A stretch of 64,000 nucleotides of DNA from Mycolicibacterium insubricum (GCF_010731615.1 NZ_AP022618.1:930001-994000), one strand, 5' to 3'; shown: positions 39,226 through 48,706, counted from the first letter of the stretch. Numbers and translations: made by a program. Notes: generated from the sequence alone by a model not told the origin.

Positions 39226-39699
39226 TCACTCGTGCAGCGCGGGCCCCGGCGTGAGGTGAAAGCCGAGGCCGGCCGTTGACATCGTCGCCTCGTACGTGCG
39301 GTCGTAGCCGGTGGCGCTGATCTTCCAGCCCGCCGGGGTGCGCCGATAAGTGTCGGCGTAGAACGCCGCGCCGATCAGCATGAAGTCCGCGCCCGCGACG
39401 ATCACCCGGTCCTGCAGGTACCACCGGCCGGTGGCCTCGTCGCCGTCGACGCTCAGTTCCGGGTGCGCGACCCGGTGCTCGGTGATCACCTCCCGCGGCA
39501 GCGCGGTGCGCATGTACGCCACCAGGGAGTTCCGGTCGTAGAACCGCAGCGGGTTGCCGTCGGGCGCCGACCCGTAGTTGCCGACGACGTCGTCGGTCAG
39601 CGTGTCGGCGAAGGTGTCCCAGTCCTTGGTGTCCAGCGCGCGCAGGTAGCGGTATTTGACCGCCTTGATCTCCCGTAGGTCATCGGCCATGGCCTGCAT
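39226..39699 (-). CDS. SnoaL/NTF2-like protein (Rv0310c-like)
   Basis: A protein of 157 residues with a single cone-shaped NTF2 fold (KAVKYRYLRALDTKDWDTFA near the start, GRWYLQDRVIVAGADFMLIG in the middle). Members are isomerases, dehydratases or binding proteins; nothing here fixes the substrate. ATG 39699 has GAAGGAG shortly upstream; ATG 39690 is possible. The gene overlaps the 3' end of the TetR gene by 20 bases, so both are likely on one message. Rv0310c follows Rv0309 in the same way. Confidence 0.85.
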   Translation of the reverse strand: MQAMADDLREIKAVKYRYLRALDTKDWDTFADTLTDDVVGNYGSAPDGNPLRFYDRNSLVAYMRTALPREVITEHRVAHPELSVDGDEATGRWYLQDRVIVAGADFMLIGAAFYADTYRRTPAGWKISATGYDRTYEATMSTAGLGFHLTPGPALHE

Positions 39700-40300
39700 C
39701 CTGCTCCTTCCTCAGGTACGCCGCGGCCATCTCGGCCAGGGCGGCGCGCTCACGCGGCCAGTCGAGCGGGCTGCCGATGATCTGCCGGGCCAGCACCATG
39801 CCGCGCAACGCCGCCCAGATCACCTCGACGACGGCCGCGTCCGCGGGATCGTCGCTGATCAGTGCGCCGAGGGCGCCGATGGCGACGTTCATCTCGACCA
39901 GGTGCTGTCGGGAGCCGTCGCCGAGCCGACCGCGGGTGGCGGCCAGGATCTCGAAGGCCGCCATCGACGTCGGGCTGGCGTGACACTCCCAGGCGATGTC
40001 GATGACGGCCGACAGTCGCGCCGGCAGCTCCAGGCCGGCGACGTCGGCGGTGGACACCCGCTCGATGAGCCGGGCCACCCCGTCGTCGACGACGGCCATC
40101 AGCAGCCCGTCGCGATCCCCGAAGTGGTACTGGATGACGCCCCAGGTGACGCCGGCGCGTTCGGCGACGTGCTTGGCGGTGGCCGCCGGGAAGCCCTCCT
40201 CGGCGATGCACCGGACGGTCTCGGCGATGATCTTCGCGCGGGTCTCATCCCCGCGCCGGCGCGGCGCGGTGGTGCTGCGGGTGGGAGCGGCATTTGTCAT
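39680..40300 (-). CDS. TetR-family transcriptional regulator
   Basis: A protein of 206 residues. The DNA-binding domain is at about 17-65 (RAKIIAETVRCIAEEGF, then ATAKHVAERAGVTWGVIQYH); the C-terminal domain is of the TetR_C type. It is divergent from the Rv0311-like gene, with only 38 bases between the starts (TTGACT and AT-rich sequence are visible there), so autoregulation and control of that gene are plausible. Confidence 0.9.
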   Translation of the reverse strand: MTNAAPTRSTTAPRRRGDETRAKIIAETVRCIAEEGFPAATAKHVAERAGVTWGVIQYHFGDRDGLLMAVVDDGVARLIERVSTADVAGLELPARLSAVIDIAWECHASPTSMAAFEILAATRGRLGDGSRQHLVEMNVAIGALGALISDDPADAAVVEVIWAALRGMVLARQIIGSPLDWPRERAALAEMAAAYLRKEQDAGHGR

Positions 40301-40338
40301 TGTTGACTTTATAACATTGTCGTCTTTATGTTGGGGGC

Positions 40339-41571
40339 GTGACTCCAGCCCCCAGTCGCTATGCCTCGCTGACCCGCGCCCAACTCGCCGTCCTGGTGCC
40401 CGAACTCCTGCTCATCGGCCAGATGATCGACCGCTCCGGAATGGCCTGGTGCATCGCCGCATTCGGCCGCCCGGAGATGCTGCAGATCGCCATCGAGGAG
40501 TGGGCCGGCGCGAGCCCGATCTACACCCGCCGGATGCAGAAGGCGCTGCGCTACCAGGGCACCGACATCTACACCATCTTCAAGGGCCTGCAGCTCGACA
40601 TCGGCGCCCCGCCGCAGTTCATGGACTTCCGCTACATCGTGCACGATCGCTGGCACGGCGAGTTCTACCTCGACCACTGCGGCGCCCTGCTCGACGTCGA
40701 ACCGATGGGCGAGGACTACGTGCGCGGCATGTGCCACGACATCGAGGACCCGACCTTCGACGCCACTGCGGTCGCCACCAACGCCAAAGCGCAGGTCCGG
40801 CCCATCCACCGGCCCCCGCGCGAACCCGCCGACCGGAGCCCGCACTGCGCCTGGACGGTCAACATCGACGACGACAACCCGGAGGTCACCGGGCTGGCGC
40901 CACTGGCCGTCATCGAGCAGACCCGGGCCGCCGGCTGGGAACTCGGGCCCATCGACCCCGACGACGAGGGCGCGGCAGACTACGCCGGCCCGTTGCTGTC
41001 CGACGTCGACTTCGCCGCCTTCTCCAAGTCCGCGCTGGTCCGCATCGCCGACGAGGTCTGCCTGCAGATGCAGCTGCTGAACCTGTCGTTCGTGCTGGCG
41101 GTCAAGAACCGGGCGACCGATGCCGCCCAGGTTGCCGACATCTGCACCAAGCAGCTGACCGGGGTGGCCGGCCTGGGCGCCGAACGGATCCGCCGGGCGC
41201 TGGACCTGCCCGGCGGGGCCGACGGGGTGTGGGCCACCTTGGAACTGCACCCGCTGGTCAACCCGACGGGCTACGTCGACGCCGAGTTCTCCAGCGGCGC
41301 AATGCGGGTGCGCCGCAGCGCCGCCCACGACGACGGCACCTGGATCGACCTGTGCGGGCCCGGGCGCACCGAGGCGCTGCAGGCCATCACCACCGCCGTC
41401 GACCCGGGGCTGACCGCCGTCGTCACCGGCAACGACGCCGACTGGACCATGACGCTGGCACCCGCCGAACACCCGCACACCGAATCCGGTGAGGTCGCGG
41501 TGACCAAGTTCAGCGGCGGCTCCGATTTCGTTTTCCAGCCGCGCCGCTCACTGCCGCTGACTGTGGTGTAG
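40339..41571 (+). CDS. Conserved mycobacterial protein of unknown function (Rv0311-like)
   Basis: A protein of 410 residues, agreeing in length and start (RYASLTRAQLAVLVPELLLI, then GQMIDRSGMAWCIAAFGRPEM) with Rv0311. No membrane helix or signal peptide is visible. Two Cys/His-containing stretches (YLDHCGALLDVEPMGEDYV and GMCHDIEDPTFDATA) in the middle could form a metal or cofactor site. The family has no assigned reaction that I know of. GTG 40339 is used. Confidence 0.85.
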   Translation: MTPAPSRYASLTRAQLAVLVPELLLIGQMIDRSGMAWCIAAFGRPEMLQIAIEEWAGASPIYTRRMQKALRYQGTDIYTIFKGLQLDIGAPPQFMDFRYIVHDRWHGEFYLDHCGALLDVEPMGEDYVRGMCHDIEDPTFDATAVATNAKAQVRPIHRPPREPADRSPHCAWTVNIDDDNPEVTGLAPLAVIEQTRAAGWELGPIDPDDEGAADYAGPLLSDVDFAAFSKSALVRIADEVCLQMQLLNLSFVLAVKNRATDAAQVADICTKQLTGVAGLGAERIRRALDLPGGADGVWATLELHPLVNPTGYVDAEFSSGAMRVRRSAAHDDGTWIDLCGPGRTEALQAITTAVDPGLTAVVTGNDADWTMTLAPAEHPHTESGEVAVTKFSGGSDFVFQPRRSLPLTVV

Positions 41572-41647
41572 CCGGGAGTTTCTGAAAGCCCGCTGAGCGC
41601 GGGTGTCGATCGGTCGGCACGCCGCGGGTGGCGGCTATGGTGGCCGG

Positions 41648-43525
41648 GTGGGCGACCCGATTGGCGTGTCGATAGGCACCTCCAACCTGGTCGCCGTCCG
41701 GGTCGGCCGCGCGCCGGTCAGCCGCCGGGCGGTGCTGACCCTGTTCGGTCACCTGCCCGCCGAAGTCGGCACCCCGGAGGAGAACGGCCACCTGCCCGAT
41801 CCCGACGGCATGGTGGTGCGCGGGTTCGTCGAACGGGTCGGCGACCCCGTCCCGCTGGTGGTCGGCGACGGCGCGAGCTACCGCGGCGAGACGCTGCTGG
41901 CCACCGCCCTGTCCGCGCTGCTGGACCTGGTCGGTGGCGCCGGCGCCGGGGACGCCGTCACGATCGCCGCGCCCGCGCACTGGAGCCGGACCGCGCGCAC
42001 CGCACTGCAGGCCGCACTGGCTGCCGATCCGCGGCTGGCCGCGATCCGCCCCACCCTGGTTCCCGACACGCTGGCCACCCTGACCGCGCTGCACGCCGAC
42101 CCCGGACTGCCGGACACCGGCGTGATCGCGCTGCTGGATTTCGGCGCCAGCGGCACCGGACTCACCCTGGTCGACGCCGCGACCGGATTCACCCCGATCG
42201 GCGAGACCCAGCGGCTGCCGTTCTCCGGTGACGAGGTCGACGCCGCCGTCCTGCGCGCGGTGCTGACGGACCTGGAACGCCACGGCGACGTCGATCCCGC
42301 GGCGACGGCGGCCGTCGGCTCGCTGGTGCGGCTGCGCCACGAGTGCCGGGTGGCCAAGGAACGGCTCTCCGCCGAGCCCGCCGTCAGCCTCGTCGCCGCG
42401 CTGCCCGGGCACCACAGCGAGGTGCGGTTCACCCGGGCCGAACTCGACGCCCTGGTCGCCCCGGAGCTGGACGGCGTGTGTGACGCGCTGGTGGATTTCG
42501 CGTCGCGACACGGTGTTCTGCTGTCCCGGCTTTCCGCGGTCGCCACCGTCGGCGGCGGGGCGGCGATGCCGATTGTCACGCAACGACTTTCGGAGCTCTC
42601 ATCGGCCCCGGTGGTCACCACGCCGCGCGCCGAGCTGAACGCCACCATCGGTGCCGCACTGCTCGCCGCCCGCGGCGACGACCCCGATGCGCCGACCGGA
42701 ATCTCCTGGGCGGCAGCCGGTCTGAACGACATTGCCACCGGTCTGGCGCCGGCGCTGGACGACGATGCCACCGGACTGGCGCCCGGTATGGGCGACGACG
42801 ACACCGCGCAGGCCGGGATCGAAGACCCGGCCGCCGTCGGTGCGCTGGCCTGGTCGATGGACGACGATGCGATCAGCGAGCCGCTGCCCTACCAACCCGA
42901 CGCCGACTTTCCCGGTGCCGGCGGTTCGGACAACCCGTACCGGCCCGACGGGCCGCGCCCGCGGATAGACTACGACGTCGACAGCGGCCCGATTGTTCTG
43001 CCGCGCAGGAGATTCCGGTTTCCACAGTTGGCAATTGGCGCTGCCGCTCTGATCGGGACGTTCGCCTTCGGCTCGCTGATCTACGGCCTGGCCAACGACG
43101 CCAAGCCGATCGAACAGAGCACCACCCCGAAGCCGACCCAGCCGGTGCTGACCGCATCGCTGACCTCCGAGGTCCCGCCACCGCCACCGCCGCCTGAGCC
43201 TGCACCCGTCATCGAGGTACCGCCGGTGGCCACCACCACGACCGTCGAGTGGACGCCGACCACGACCCCGCCGCCCCCGGTCACCACCACGACCACGGTG
43301 CCGACGACGACCACGACCACCACCACGCCGTCGACCACCACCACAACCACGACGACCACCACCACGACGACAACGACGACCACCACCACGACCACGACGA
43401 CGGTGCCGATGACGACGACCTACCTCAACATCCCGTTCGTCCCGGTCCCGATTCCGATCCAGGCGCCGGTGCACCAGCCGCCGCTGCAGCCCGGTCAGGT
43501 GCCGCTGCCGCAGGCGATCAACTGA
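41648..43525 (+). CDS. Hsp70/actin-fold membrane protein with Pro/Thr-rich tail (Rv0312-like)
   Basis: A protein of 625 residues. Residues 1 to about 350 have Hsp70-type ATPase features: the phosphate-1 loop GVSIGTSNLVAVRVG, the phosphate-2 region VIALLDFGASGTGLTLVD and the adenosine region AVATVGGGAAMPIVTQRL. No substrate-binding domain follows. Instead there is a linker, a TM helix at about 460-480 (AIGAAALIGTFAFGSLIYGL) and an external Pro-rich then almost pure Thr tract (about 540-600), ending in Pro-rich sequence. Rv0312 is described as Pro/Thr-rich and has the same length. GTG 41648 matches it. The Thr tract could be a mannosylated wall-spanning stalk. Confidence 0.88.
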   Translation: MGDPIGVSIGTSNLVAVRVGRAPVSRRAVLTLFGHLPAEVGTPEENGHLPDPDGMVVRGFVERVGDPVPLVVGDGASYRGETLLATALSALLDLVGGAGAGDAVTIAAPAHWSRTARTALQAALAADPRLAAIRPTLVPDTLATLTALHADPGLPDTGVIALLDFGASGTGLTLVDAATGFTPIGETQRLPFSGDEVDAAVLRAVLTDLERHGDVDPAATAAVGSLVRLRHECRVAKERLSAEPAVSLVAALPGHHSEVRFTRAELDALVAPELDGVCDALVDFASRHGVLLSRLSAVATVGGGAAMPIVTQRLSELSSAPVVTTPRAELNATIGAALLAARGDDPDAPTGISWAAAGLNDIATGLAPALDDDATGLAPGMGDDDTAQAGIEDPAAVGALAWSMDDDAISEPLPYQPDADFPGAGGSDNPYRPDGPRPRIDYDVDSGPIVLPRRRFRFPQLAIGAAALIGTFAFGSLIYGLANDAKPIEQSTTPKPTQPVLTASLTSEVPPPPPPPEPAPVIEVPPVATTTTVEWTPTTTPPPPVTTTTTVPTTTTTTTTPSTTTTTTTTTTTTTTTTTTTTTTTVPMTTTYLNIPFVPVPIPIQAPVHQPPLQPGQVPLPQAIN

Positions 43526-43637
43526 GCCGGGACTTGAGTCCCGAGCTCCCGGGCAGCAGGGCCCGCGGCGGGGCATTCTGCGGATCCGAGGCGACCGAGG
43601 CCATAGATTGGTGCCACACGACGGGGTAGGGGTGTCA

Positions 43638-45023
43638 ATGGCCGAGATTGACGGCAAGCGCAGGTTCATGCGCAGTTCGGATGCGTTCACTTGGGCGATG
43701 GAAGCCGACCCGCGGCTGCGGTCGACCATCGTCACCCTGGTGGTGACCGAGCAGTCGCCGGACTGGGATGCCGTCGTGCACCGCTTCGACCTGTTGACCC
43801 GGACGGTGCCGTCGTTCCGCTGGCGGGTGCTCGAATCCCCGCCGCCGGCGCCGCCGCGGTGGGAGACCGACCCCGACTTCGACCTGAACTTCCACGTCCG
43901 CCGGCTCTCGGCCGGGCCCGACGGCATGGCCGGGGTGCTCCAGATGTGCCGGGTGGCCGCCATGGAGTCCTTCGACCTGGCCCGGCCGCTGTGGCAGGTG
44001 GACATGATCGACGGGCTGCCCGGTGGCGCGGCGGCGATGATCGTCAAGCTGCACCACGCCCTGACCGACGGGATCGGCGGCGTGCAACTGGCGATGACGC
44101 TGTTCGAACTGGCCCCCGAGGGCCACCGGCCGGAGCTGCCGGATGTCCCGTCGTTGCGCCAGCCGACTCGCTGGGACGATCTGCGCGACGGCGTGCGCTA
44201 CAACAGCAAGCTGGCGCGACGGCTGGCCACCGGCGCGGTGCGCACCGCGCCCCGCGCGTTCGGCGCGCTGGTGCGCAATCCGGTGAGTGCGGTGCGGGAG
44301 GCGGCGGCTACCGGAGCCTCGGTGTACCGCACCGTGCGCCCGGTGACGAAGACCGGGTCGGAGTTGATGACCGAGCGGTCACTGGTTCGCGCCGTGTCGA
44401 CACACACGGTGTCGCTGCCGCGGCTGCGCTCGGCCGCGCACGCGGTGGACGTCGCGCTCAACGACGCCTTCGTCGCCGGGGTGGCCGGTGGGCTGCGTCG
44501 CTATCACGAGCGGCACGGGGTGAGTGTCGACGAGCTGCACCTGACCATGCCGATCAGTCTGCGCACCGACGACGACAGGCCGGGCGGTAACCGAATCACC
44601 CTGCAGCGTTTCGATATTCCGGTGGGTGAGGCCGATCCGGCGCTGCGGATGACCGAGATCCATCGGCGGGTGGCGCAGGTGCGCGCCGAACGCTCACTGC
44701 CGTTGACCCAGCTGATCGCCGGTGCGCTGAATCTGTTGCCGCGCTTCGTGCTCGGCGAGGTGCTGCTGCACGTGGACGTGCTGGCCAGCGATGTGCCCGG
44801 GGTGCCGGTCCCGGTCTATCTGGGCGGCGCCGCGGTCACCGAGCAGTACGCCTTCGGCCCGACGATCGGGTCGGCAGTCAACGTGACCCTGCTCAGCTAC
44901 GTCGACACCTGCGCATTCGGCGTGGACGTCGACACCGCGGCGATCCCCGATCCGGAGGTGTTCCATGCCTGCTTGGTCGAGGGCTTCGACGAGGTGTTGG
45001 CGCTGGGGAACCCCCCGGCCTGA
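43638..45023 (+). CDS. Wax ester synthase/diacylglycerol acyltransferase (WS/DGAT)
   Basis: A protein of 461 residues. The catalytic motif HHALTDG (His139, His140, Asp144) and the second conserved region PISLRTDDDRPGGNRITL identify the bacterial WS/DGAT family, which makes triacylglycerol or wax ester from acyl-CoA. The C-terminal domain has LASDVPGVPVPVYLGGA, the usual ND/SDVPG signature. ATG 43638 gives MAEIDGKRRFMRSSDAFTWA. A second family member ends the window at 63-64 kb. Confidence 0.93.
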   Translation: MAEIDGKRRFMRSSDAFTWAMEADPRLRSTIVTLVVTEQSPDWDAVVHRFDLLTRTVPSFRWRVLESPPPAPPRWETDPDFDLNFHVRRLSAGPDGMAGVLQMCRVAAMESFDLARPLWQVDMIDGLPGGAAAMIVKLHHALTDGIGGVQLAMTLFELAPEGHRPELPDVPSLRQPTRWDDLRDGVRYNSKLARRLATGAVRTAPRAFGALVRNPVSAVREAAATGASVYRTVRPVTKTGSELMTERSLVRAVSTHTVSLPRLRSAAHAVDVALNDAFVAGVAGGLRRYHERHGVSVDELHLTMPISLRTDDDRPGGNRITLQRFDIPVGEADPALRMTEIHRRVAQVRAERSLPLTQLIAGALNLLPRFVLGEVLLHVDVLASDVPGVPVPVYLGGAAVTEQYAFGPTIGSAVNVTLLSYVDTCAFGVDVDTAAIPDPEVFHACLVEGFDEVLALGNPPA

Positions 45024-45036
45024 GGGGTTTTGCGGG

Positions 45037-45402
45037 TCAGGCTGCGACGGGCTCTTTGGTCTCGGCGCCCACCGGGCGTGCCGACGGGTGCCCGAACGCG
45101 CGGGCGGCCTCGCGGGCCAGGGTCTTGCCGGCGGCGGTGTTGGCGGCCATCGCGGCACGGTTGAGCCGCAGCAGCGAGGCGGGGCTCCACCAGCCGGCAA
45201 GGCGGTTGTGCCGCTGCGCCACGTCGAGTGCGGCCAGGCAGTCGCGGTAGCTGCCGGTGACGGTGTACTCGGCGGTGAACCAGGTCAGCACCAGTCCCGA
45301 GTGCTGGACGAGGGCGATCTGGAACATCGGCTGGCCGGTCTTGGCGTTGGTGCCGACGGTCTTGGTGGTGGCGGTCGTGCTGCTGGTGGACGCGGTGTTC
45401 AT
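45037..45402 (-). CDS. Small alanine-rich protein of unknown function
   Basis: A protein of 121 residues that I do not recognise. After a Thr/Ser-rich start, residues 20-75 look folded (MFQIALVQHSGLVLTWFTAE, then YRDCLAALDVAQRHNRLAGW) and residues 75-110 form a basic amphipathic helix (LLRLNRAAMAANTAAGKTLA). It has no signal peptide. ATG 45402 is preceded by AGGAG at six bases. The promoter region contains repeats of a CGTAGC-type word, which suggests dedicated control. Confidence 0.75.
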   Translation of the reverse strand: MNTASTSSTTATTKTVGTNAKTGQPMFQIALVQHSGLVLTWFTAEYTVTGSYRDCLAALDVAQRHNRLAGWWSPASLLRLNRAAMAANTAAGKTLAREAARAFGHPSARPVGAETKEPVAA

Positions 45403-45437
45403 GGCGACTCCTGAGCGACTACGGTGCTACGTCTTTC

Positions 45438-45500
45438 GTAGCGATGCGCACAGCATTGCATATAAACCGTAGCAGTGCAACAAAACCGTAGCGTTGCGAC
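45438..45500. promoter_or_regulatory. Three CGTAGC-type direct repeats upstream of the 121-residue protein
   Basis: CGTAGCGATGCGC (45438-45450), CCGTAGCAGTGCAAC (45467-45481) and CCGTAGCGTTGCGAC (45486-45500); the last two are 19 bp apart. CTACGTCTTTCGTAG at about 45428-45442 adds a short inverted repeat. The stretch is AT-richer than its surroundings and lies between the ends of two minus-strand genes, before the 45402 start. Confidence 0.45.
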
Positions 45501-45521
45501 GAAATCGCCGTTCCAGCCCGC

Positions 45522-47141
45522 TCAGCCGGACGTGTCACCGGCCGGTGAGCCGAGCGTCCCCGGGGGGTCGTCGTCCGGTGTTTCTGCAGCTTGAGGTGCT
45601 GTACCGGGCCCGGCGTCGGCGATCTTGGGCGCGGCGGGGGTCGGGCCGGACGCGGCAATCTCGGGTGCTGCGATTTTCGGCGCACCCGTCGCAATCCTGG
45701 GCGTCGCGCCGGTTGCGATTCTGGGTGCCGCAGGTTCCGCTGCGGCAATCTTGGGCGCCGCCGCACCAGCGGGAGCCTTGCCCGGGGTCTTGGCGGGGGA
45801 GGCCTGTCGTCGGGACCGCTCGATGACGGTCAGTTCGACGGCCAGTGCCAGCGCGGCCAGCACACACAGCACCACGTCGAACATGGTGGTGATCTGCTGG
45901 GCCAGGTCCGAGCCGTAGAACGCGTTCGGGTCGGTGGGCACGAAAGCCTCCACCCGCGGCACCAGCGCCACGCCGAGCACCACCCGGCACACCGTCAGGG
46001 TCAGCACACCCAGCAGCAGGCTGCGGGCCGCCAGCTTCGGCAGCCTGGTCAACCCGTTGACCACCAACCAGCCCGCCAGGACCGCGGTGAGCAGGTCGAA
46101 CGCCATCAGTGCGGTCTGCGTGTAGGGCAGGCTCGGCACGTTCAGCACGGCGTTGAGGATCAGCGTGGCGATCCGCAGCACCGCCGACCCGACGGCCCAC
46201 ACCGCGACCAGCAGCAGCCCCTTGCCGACCGCCGAGCGCCAGGCCGCGGCCGCCGCCGGGGCCCGGGAGTCCGCCCGCACCAGCGCCACCGGCCCGGCGA
46301 TCGCCGCGACCGCGGCCCACGCCAGGTAGGCCTCGAAACCGACCCCGTTGGTGCCGGTGCTCTGCGCGACGCCGTGGAAGGCGTCGATCAGCCGGCCGGC
46401 CGGCAGCCACCAGACCACCGCGCCGCCGATCAGCACCGCCACCCCGAGACCGGCGCCGGTCAGCCGGTTCGCCTCGTCGCGGGTGCGCAGCCAGCGTGCG
46501 GCCAGCACCACCGGCACCAGCGCCACCACCGCGTAGAGCACCGCGACCGCCACCACCGTCAGGTTCTGTCCCGCGGCGTCGCCACCCCAGATCGCCGGAA
46601 ACGACCGTCGCGCACGGTAATACAGCGTCAGCCCAGCGCCTAGCACGGCCAGGACCGTCGTCACGTCGGTGATCACCCGGGCCGCGGCCGACCAGAGCCC
46701 GGAGTCGGTGGCCCCGCCCAGCACCGGCTGCGCGCACAGCAGGGCACCGGCCACCGCGAACCACACCGCCGGACCGACGCCGGCCGGCGGCGTACCGGTA
46801 CCCGCCTCGCGGAACGCGTCGTAGACCGCGTAACCGGCGAAACCGGCCACGGCCACCAGGTTCGGGACGTTGAGGCCCAGCCGCATGCCCGAGAGGCTCT
46901 CCGGTGCGACATCGGGCGCGGTGACCGCGCGGTGCCCGACGTGGCTGAGCACCGCCGACATCACGGTGCCCAGCGCGGCCACGATCAACAGGGCGAACAG
47001 CCAGCCGCGCCCGCCGATGCCGAGACCGGTGTGCAGGTTCCACGGCAGTGCCAGGGCCAGCAGCGCCAGCACGGCGCCGAGTCCGTCGCGTCGCGCATCC
47101 GGCGCGGCGGACGGGCGCGTCGCTGGGTGTGAATCGGGCAC
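45522..47141 (-). CDS. Multi-spanning membrane protein, DUF7937-like, with Ala/Pro-rich tail
   Basis: A protein of 539 residues with about twelve hydrophobic segments between residues 20 and 430 (for example AVLALLALALPWNLHTGLGI and LLLGVLTLTVCRVVLGVALV) and a cytoplasmic tail from about 435 made of Ala/Pro repeats such as ATGATPRIATGAPKIAAPEI. I place it tentatively in the actinobacterial DUF7937 family; no function is established. It lies 72 bases after the DUF6777 gene on the same strand and may be the end of an operon with the RDD and DUF6777 genes. Confidence 0.7.
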   Translation of the reverse strand: MPDSHPATRPSAAPDARRDGLGAVLALLALALPWNLHTGLGIGGRGWLFALLIVAALGTVMSAVLSHVGHRAVTAPDVAPESLSGMRLGLNVPNLVAVAGFAGYAVYDAFREAGTGTPPAGVGPAVWFAVAGALLCAQPVLGGATDSGLWSAAARVITDVTTVLAVLGAGLTLYYRARRSFPAIWGGDAAGQNLTVVAVAVLYAVVALVPVVLAARWLRTRDEANRLTGAGLGVAVLIGGAVVWWLPAGRLIDAFHGVAQSTGTNGVGFEAYLAWAAVAAIAGPVALVRADSRAPAAAAAWRSAVGKGLLLVAVWAVGSAVLRIATLILNAVLNVPSLPYTQTALMAFDLLTAVLAGWLVVNGLTRLPKLAARSLLLGVLTLTVCRVVLGVALVPRVEAFVPTDPNAFYGSDLAQQITTMFDVVLCVLAALALAVELTVIERSRRQASPAKTPGKAPAGAAAPKIAAAEPAAPRIATGATPRIATGAPKIAAPEIAASGPTPAAPKIADAGPGTAPQAAETPDDDPPGTLGSPAGDTSG

Positions 47142-47213
47142 GGTTGGCTCCCCCCGGATCGGTGCTAGGGCGTTCTGAACGCTAGCGGATCGCTATCGCC
47201 ATCTCGAGCGTGC

Positions 47214-48131
47214 TCAGGACGCGGCCGCAACGTTCATCACGACGGGATCGGGCAGCGGCACGGTCCGCCCACCCAGGTCGATGATGCCGTGGGCGGCCCG
47301 GGTGACCTGGTGGGCGTCGGTCAGGTCGAGCAGGGTGAACTCCCGCAGCGGCGGGCCCGGATCGTCGGCCGCGTAGCGCACCGCCAGCACCCGCGCGGGA
47401 TCGAACCCTGGGCCGACGCTGCGGTAGTGACGCAGGTCGGTGTTGGCCGGCGGGCTCAGCGGATTGCCCGATTCGCAGCGCACTCGCGGCACCCCCAGCC
47501 CGTCGACCATGACCGCGGTGCCGGCGGCCAGCACGGCCTGTGCGGCCGTCGTCGTCTGGTCGTTGTGCGAGTGCAGGCTCACCCAAGTGTCGCCCAGCAG
47601 CACCACCGGGGTCAGCGTGTTGAGGTAGTAGGGCAGCTGTTCGGTGGTCAGGCCCAGCGCCAGGCCCCACGGCGCCGCGACGTCCGGGTGCGCGTCGAGA
47701 TAGTTGGCCAGCTTGACCTCGTCGCAGGCACGGGTGTCGCCGGCGGTGCCGTACAGGTCGGCCAGCCGGCCCGACACCGGGCGGATGCCGCGGTGCGCAG
47801 ACGGCGCGATCGGTTGTTGCACGGCGGCGGCCCGGACGGCGGTGGCCTCGGAGATGGGCACCGGGTCGGCCGCGATCGACGGCGTGAACGGGTGCGCGAC
47901 GGCGGCCTGCGCGCCGATCAGCGTCACCGGCGGCGCGGGCGGAGCCGCCGGGGTGTCGTCCCGCTCAGCGGAACCGAGTACGACGGCGACCAGCGCGGTC
48001 AGCACGGCGATGGTCAGGCCCAGTGCCGCCAGCGCCAGGATCACCGTGGCCCGCGGGTTGACGACAGACACCGGCGCGTCGATCCGGGTCGTTCGATCGT
48101 CGTTGATCCGGGTGGTCGGGTCGTCGTTCAC
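47214..48131 (-). CDS. DUF6777-domain membrane-anchored protein
   Basis: A protein of 305 residues: a cytoplasmic N-terminus with DPTTRINDDRTTRID (TTRI/D repeats that may be phosphorylated by Ser/Thr kinases), one TM helix at about 29-52 (VILALAALGLTIAVLTALVA), and an external domain with ADLYGTAGDTRACDEVKLAN, TPVVLLGDTWVSLHSHN and GVPRVRCESGNPL, the DUF6777 signature with two Cys. The function is unknown. The start overlaps the RDD gene stop, so the two are coupled. Confidence 0.85.
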   Translation of the reverse strand: MNDDPTTRINDDRTTRIDAPVSVVNPRATVILALAALGLTIAVLTALVAVVLGSAERDDTPAAPPAPPVTLIGAQAAVAHPFTPSIAADPVPISEATAVRAAAVQQPIAPSAHRGIRPVSGRLADLYGTAGDTRACDEVKLANYLDAHPDVAAPWGLALGLTTEQLPYYLNTLTPVVLLGDTWVSLHSHNDQTTTAAQAVLAAGTAVMVDGLGVPRVRCESGNPLSPPANTDLRHYRSVGPGFDPARVLAVRYAADDPGPPLREFTLLDLTDAHQVTRAAHGIIDLGGRTVPLPDPVVMNVAAAS

Positions 48132-48706
48132 GTCGACCGCCGGAACGCCGCGCGGGTGTGGGTGTCCAGCGGGTTGTCACCGGCGACGACGTCGAGCACC
48201 CGCAGGCCGGTCAGCCGGTCGTGCAGCCCGTCGCGCGGGGTCGAGCTGGTCATCATCGGCAGTGCCGCGGCGCCGAGGGTGACCGCGAAGATCAGGCTGC
48301 GGGCGACCGTCCGGGGCAGCCCGGGCAGCCGGTCGTCGTCGCTGACCAGCCGCAGGCCCAGCATCGTCTTGCCCAGTGAGCGGCCCATCAGCGCCAGCCA
48401 CAGTTGCATCCACAGCCACACCGCGGCACACGCCAGCGGCGTCACCACGGTGAGCACCGCCGCGACGTCGAGCACGGCGCCGGCGATGGCCAGCGGGAAG
48501 ATCGGCGCGGCGATGGCCGCCAGGTCCATCATGAACGCCGCCGCCCGCACGGTTCGCCCGGCGGGCACATCCCCGGCCCCGGGCGCCCCGATGAAGCGCC
48601 GGGTGCCGGCCTCGACGCCGCAGATCGGGCAGAACAGGGCGTCGAGCGCCAGCTGCGCCCCGCACTGTTCGCACCACCGCGGTGCGGTGTCCCGCCGCCC
48701 AACCAT
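48128..48706 (-). CDS. RDD-family membrane protein with N-terminal zinc ribbon
   Basis: A protein of 192 residues. The N-terminus carries two CxxC pairs (WCEQCGAQL and LFCPICGVEA), a zinc ribbon. The RDD domain follows with three to four helices and conserved GRSLGKTMLGLRLV and GLHDRLTGLRVLD. RDD proteins are membrane proteins, some linked to ion transport; the role here is unknown. Start ATG 48706; the stop overlaps the next gene by four bases. Confidence 0.85.
   Translation of the reverse strand: MVGRRDTAPRWCEQCGAQLALDALFCPICGVEAGTRRFIGAPGAGDVPAGRTVRAAAFMMDLAAIAAPIFPLAIAGAVLDVAAVLTVVTPLACAAVWLWMQLWLALMGRSLGKTMLGLRLVSDDDRLPGLPRTVARSLIFAVTLGAAALPMMTSSTPRDGLHDRLTGLRVLDVVAGDNPLDTHTRAAFRRST

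Noticed and set aside
43081-43395. A minus-strand frame rich in valine runs
   Set aside because: It is the complement of the threonine-codon tract in the Rv0312-like gene.
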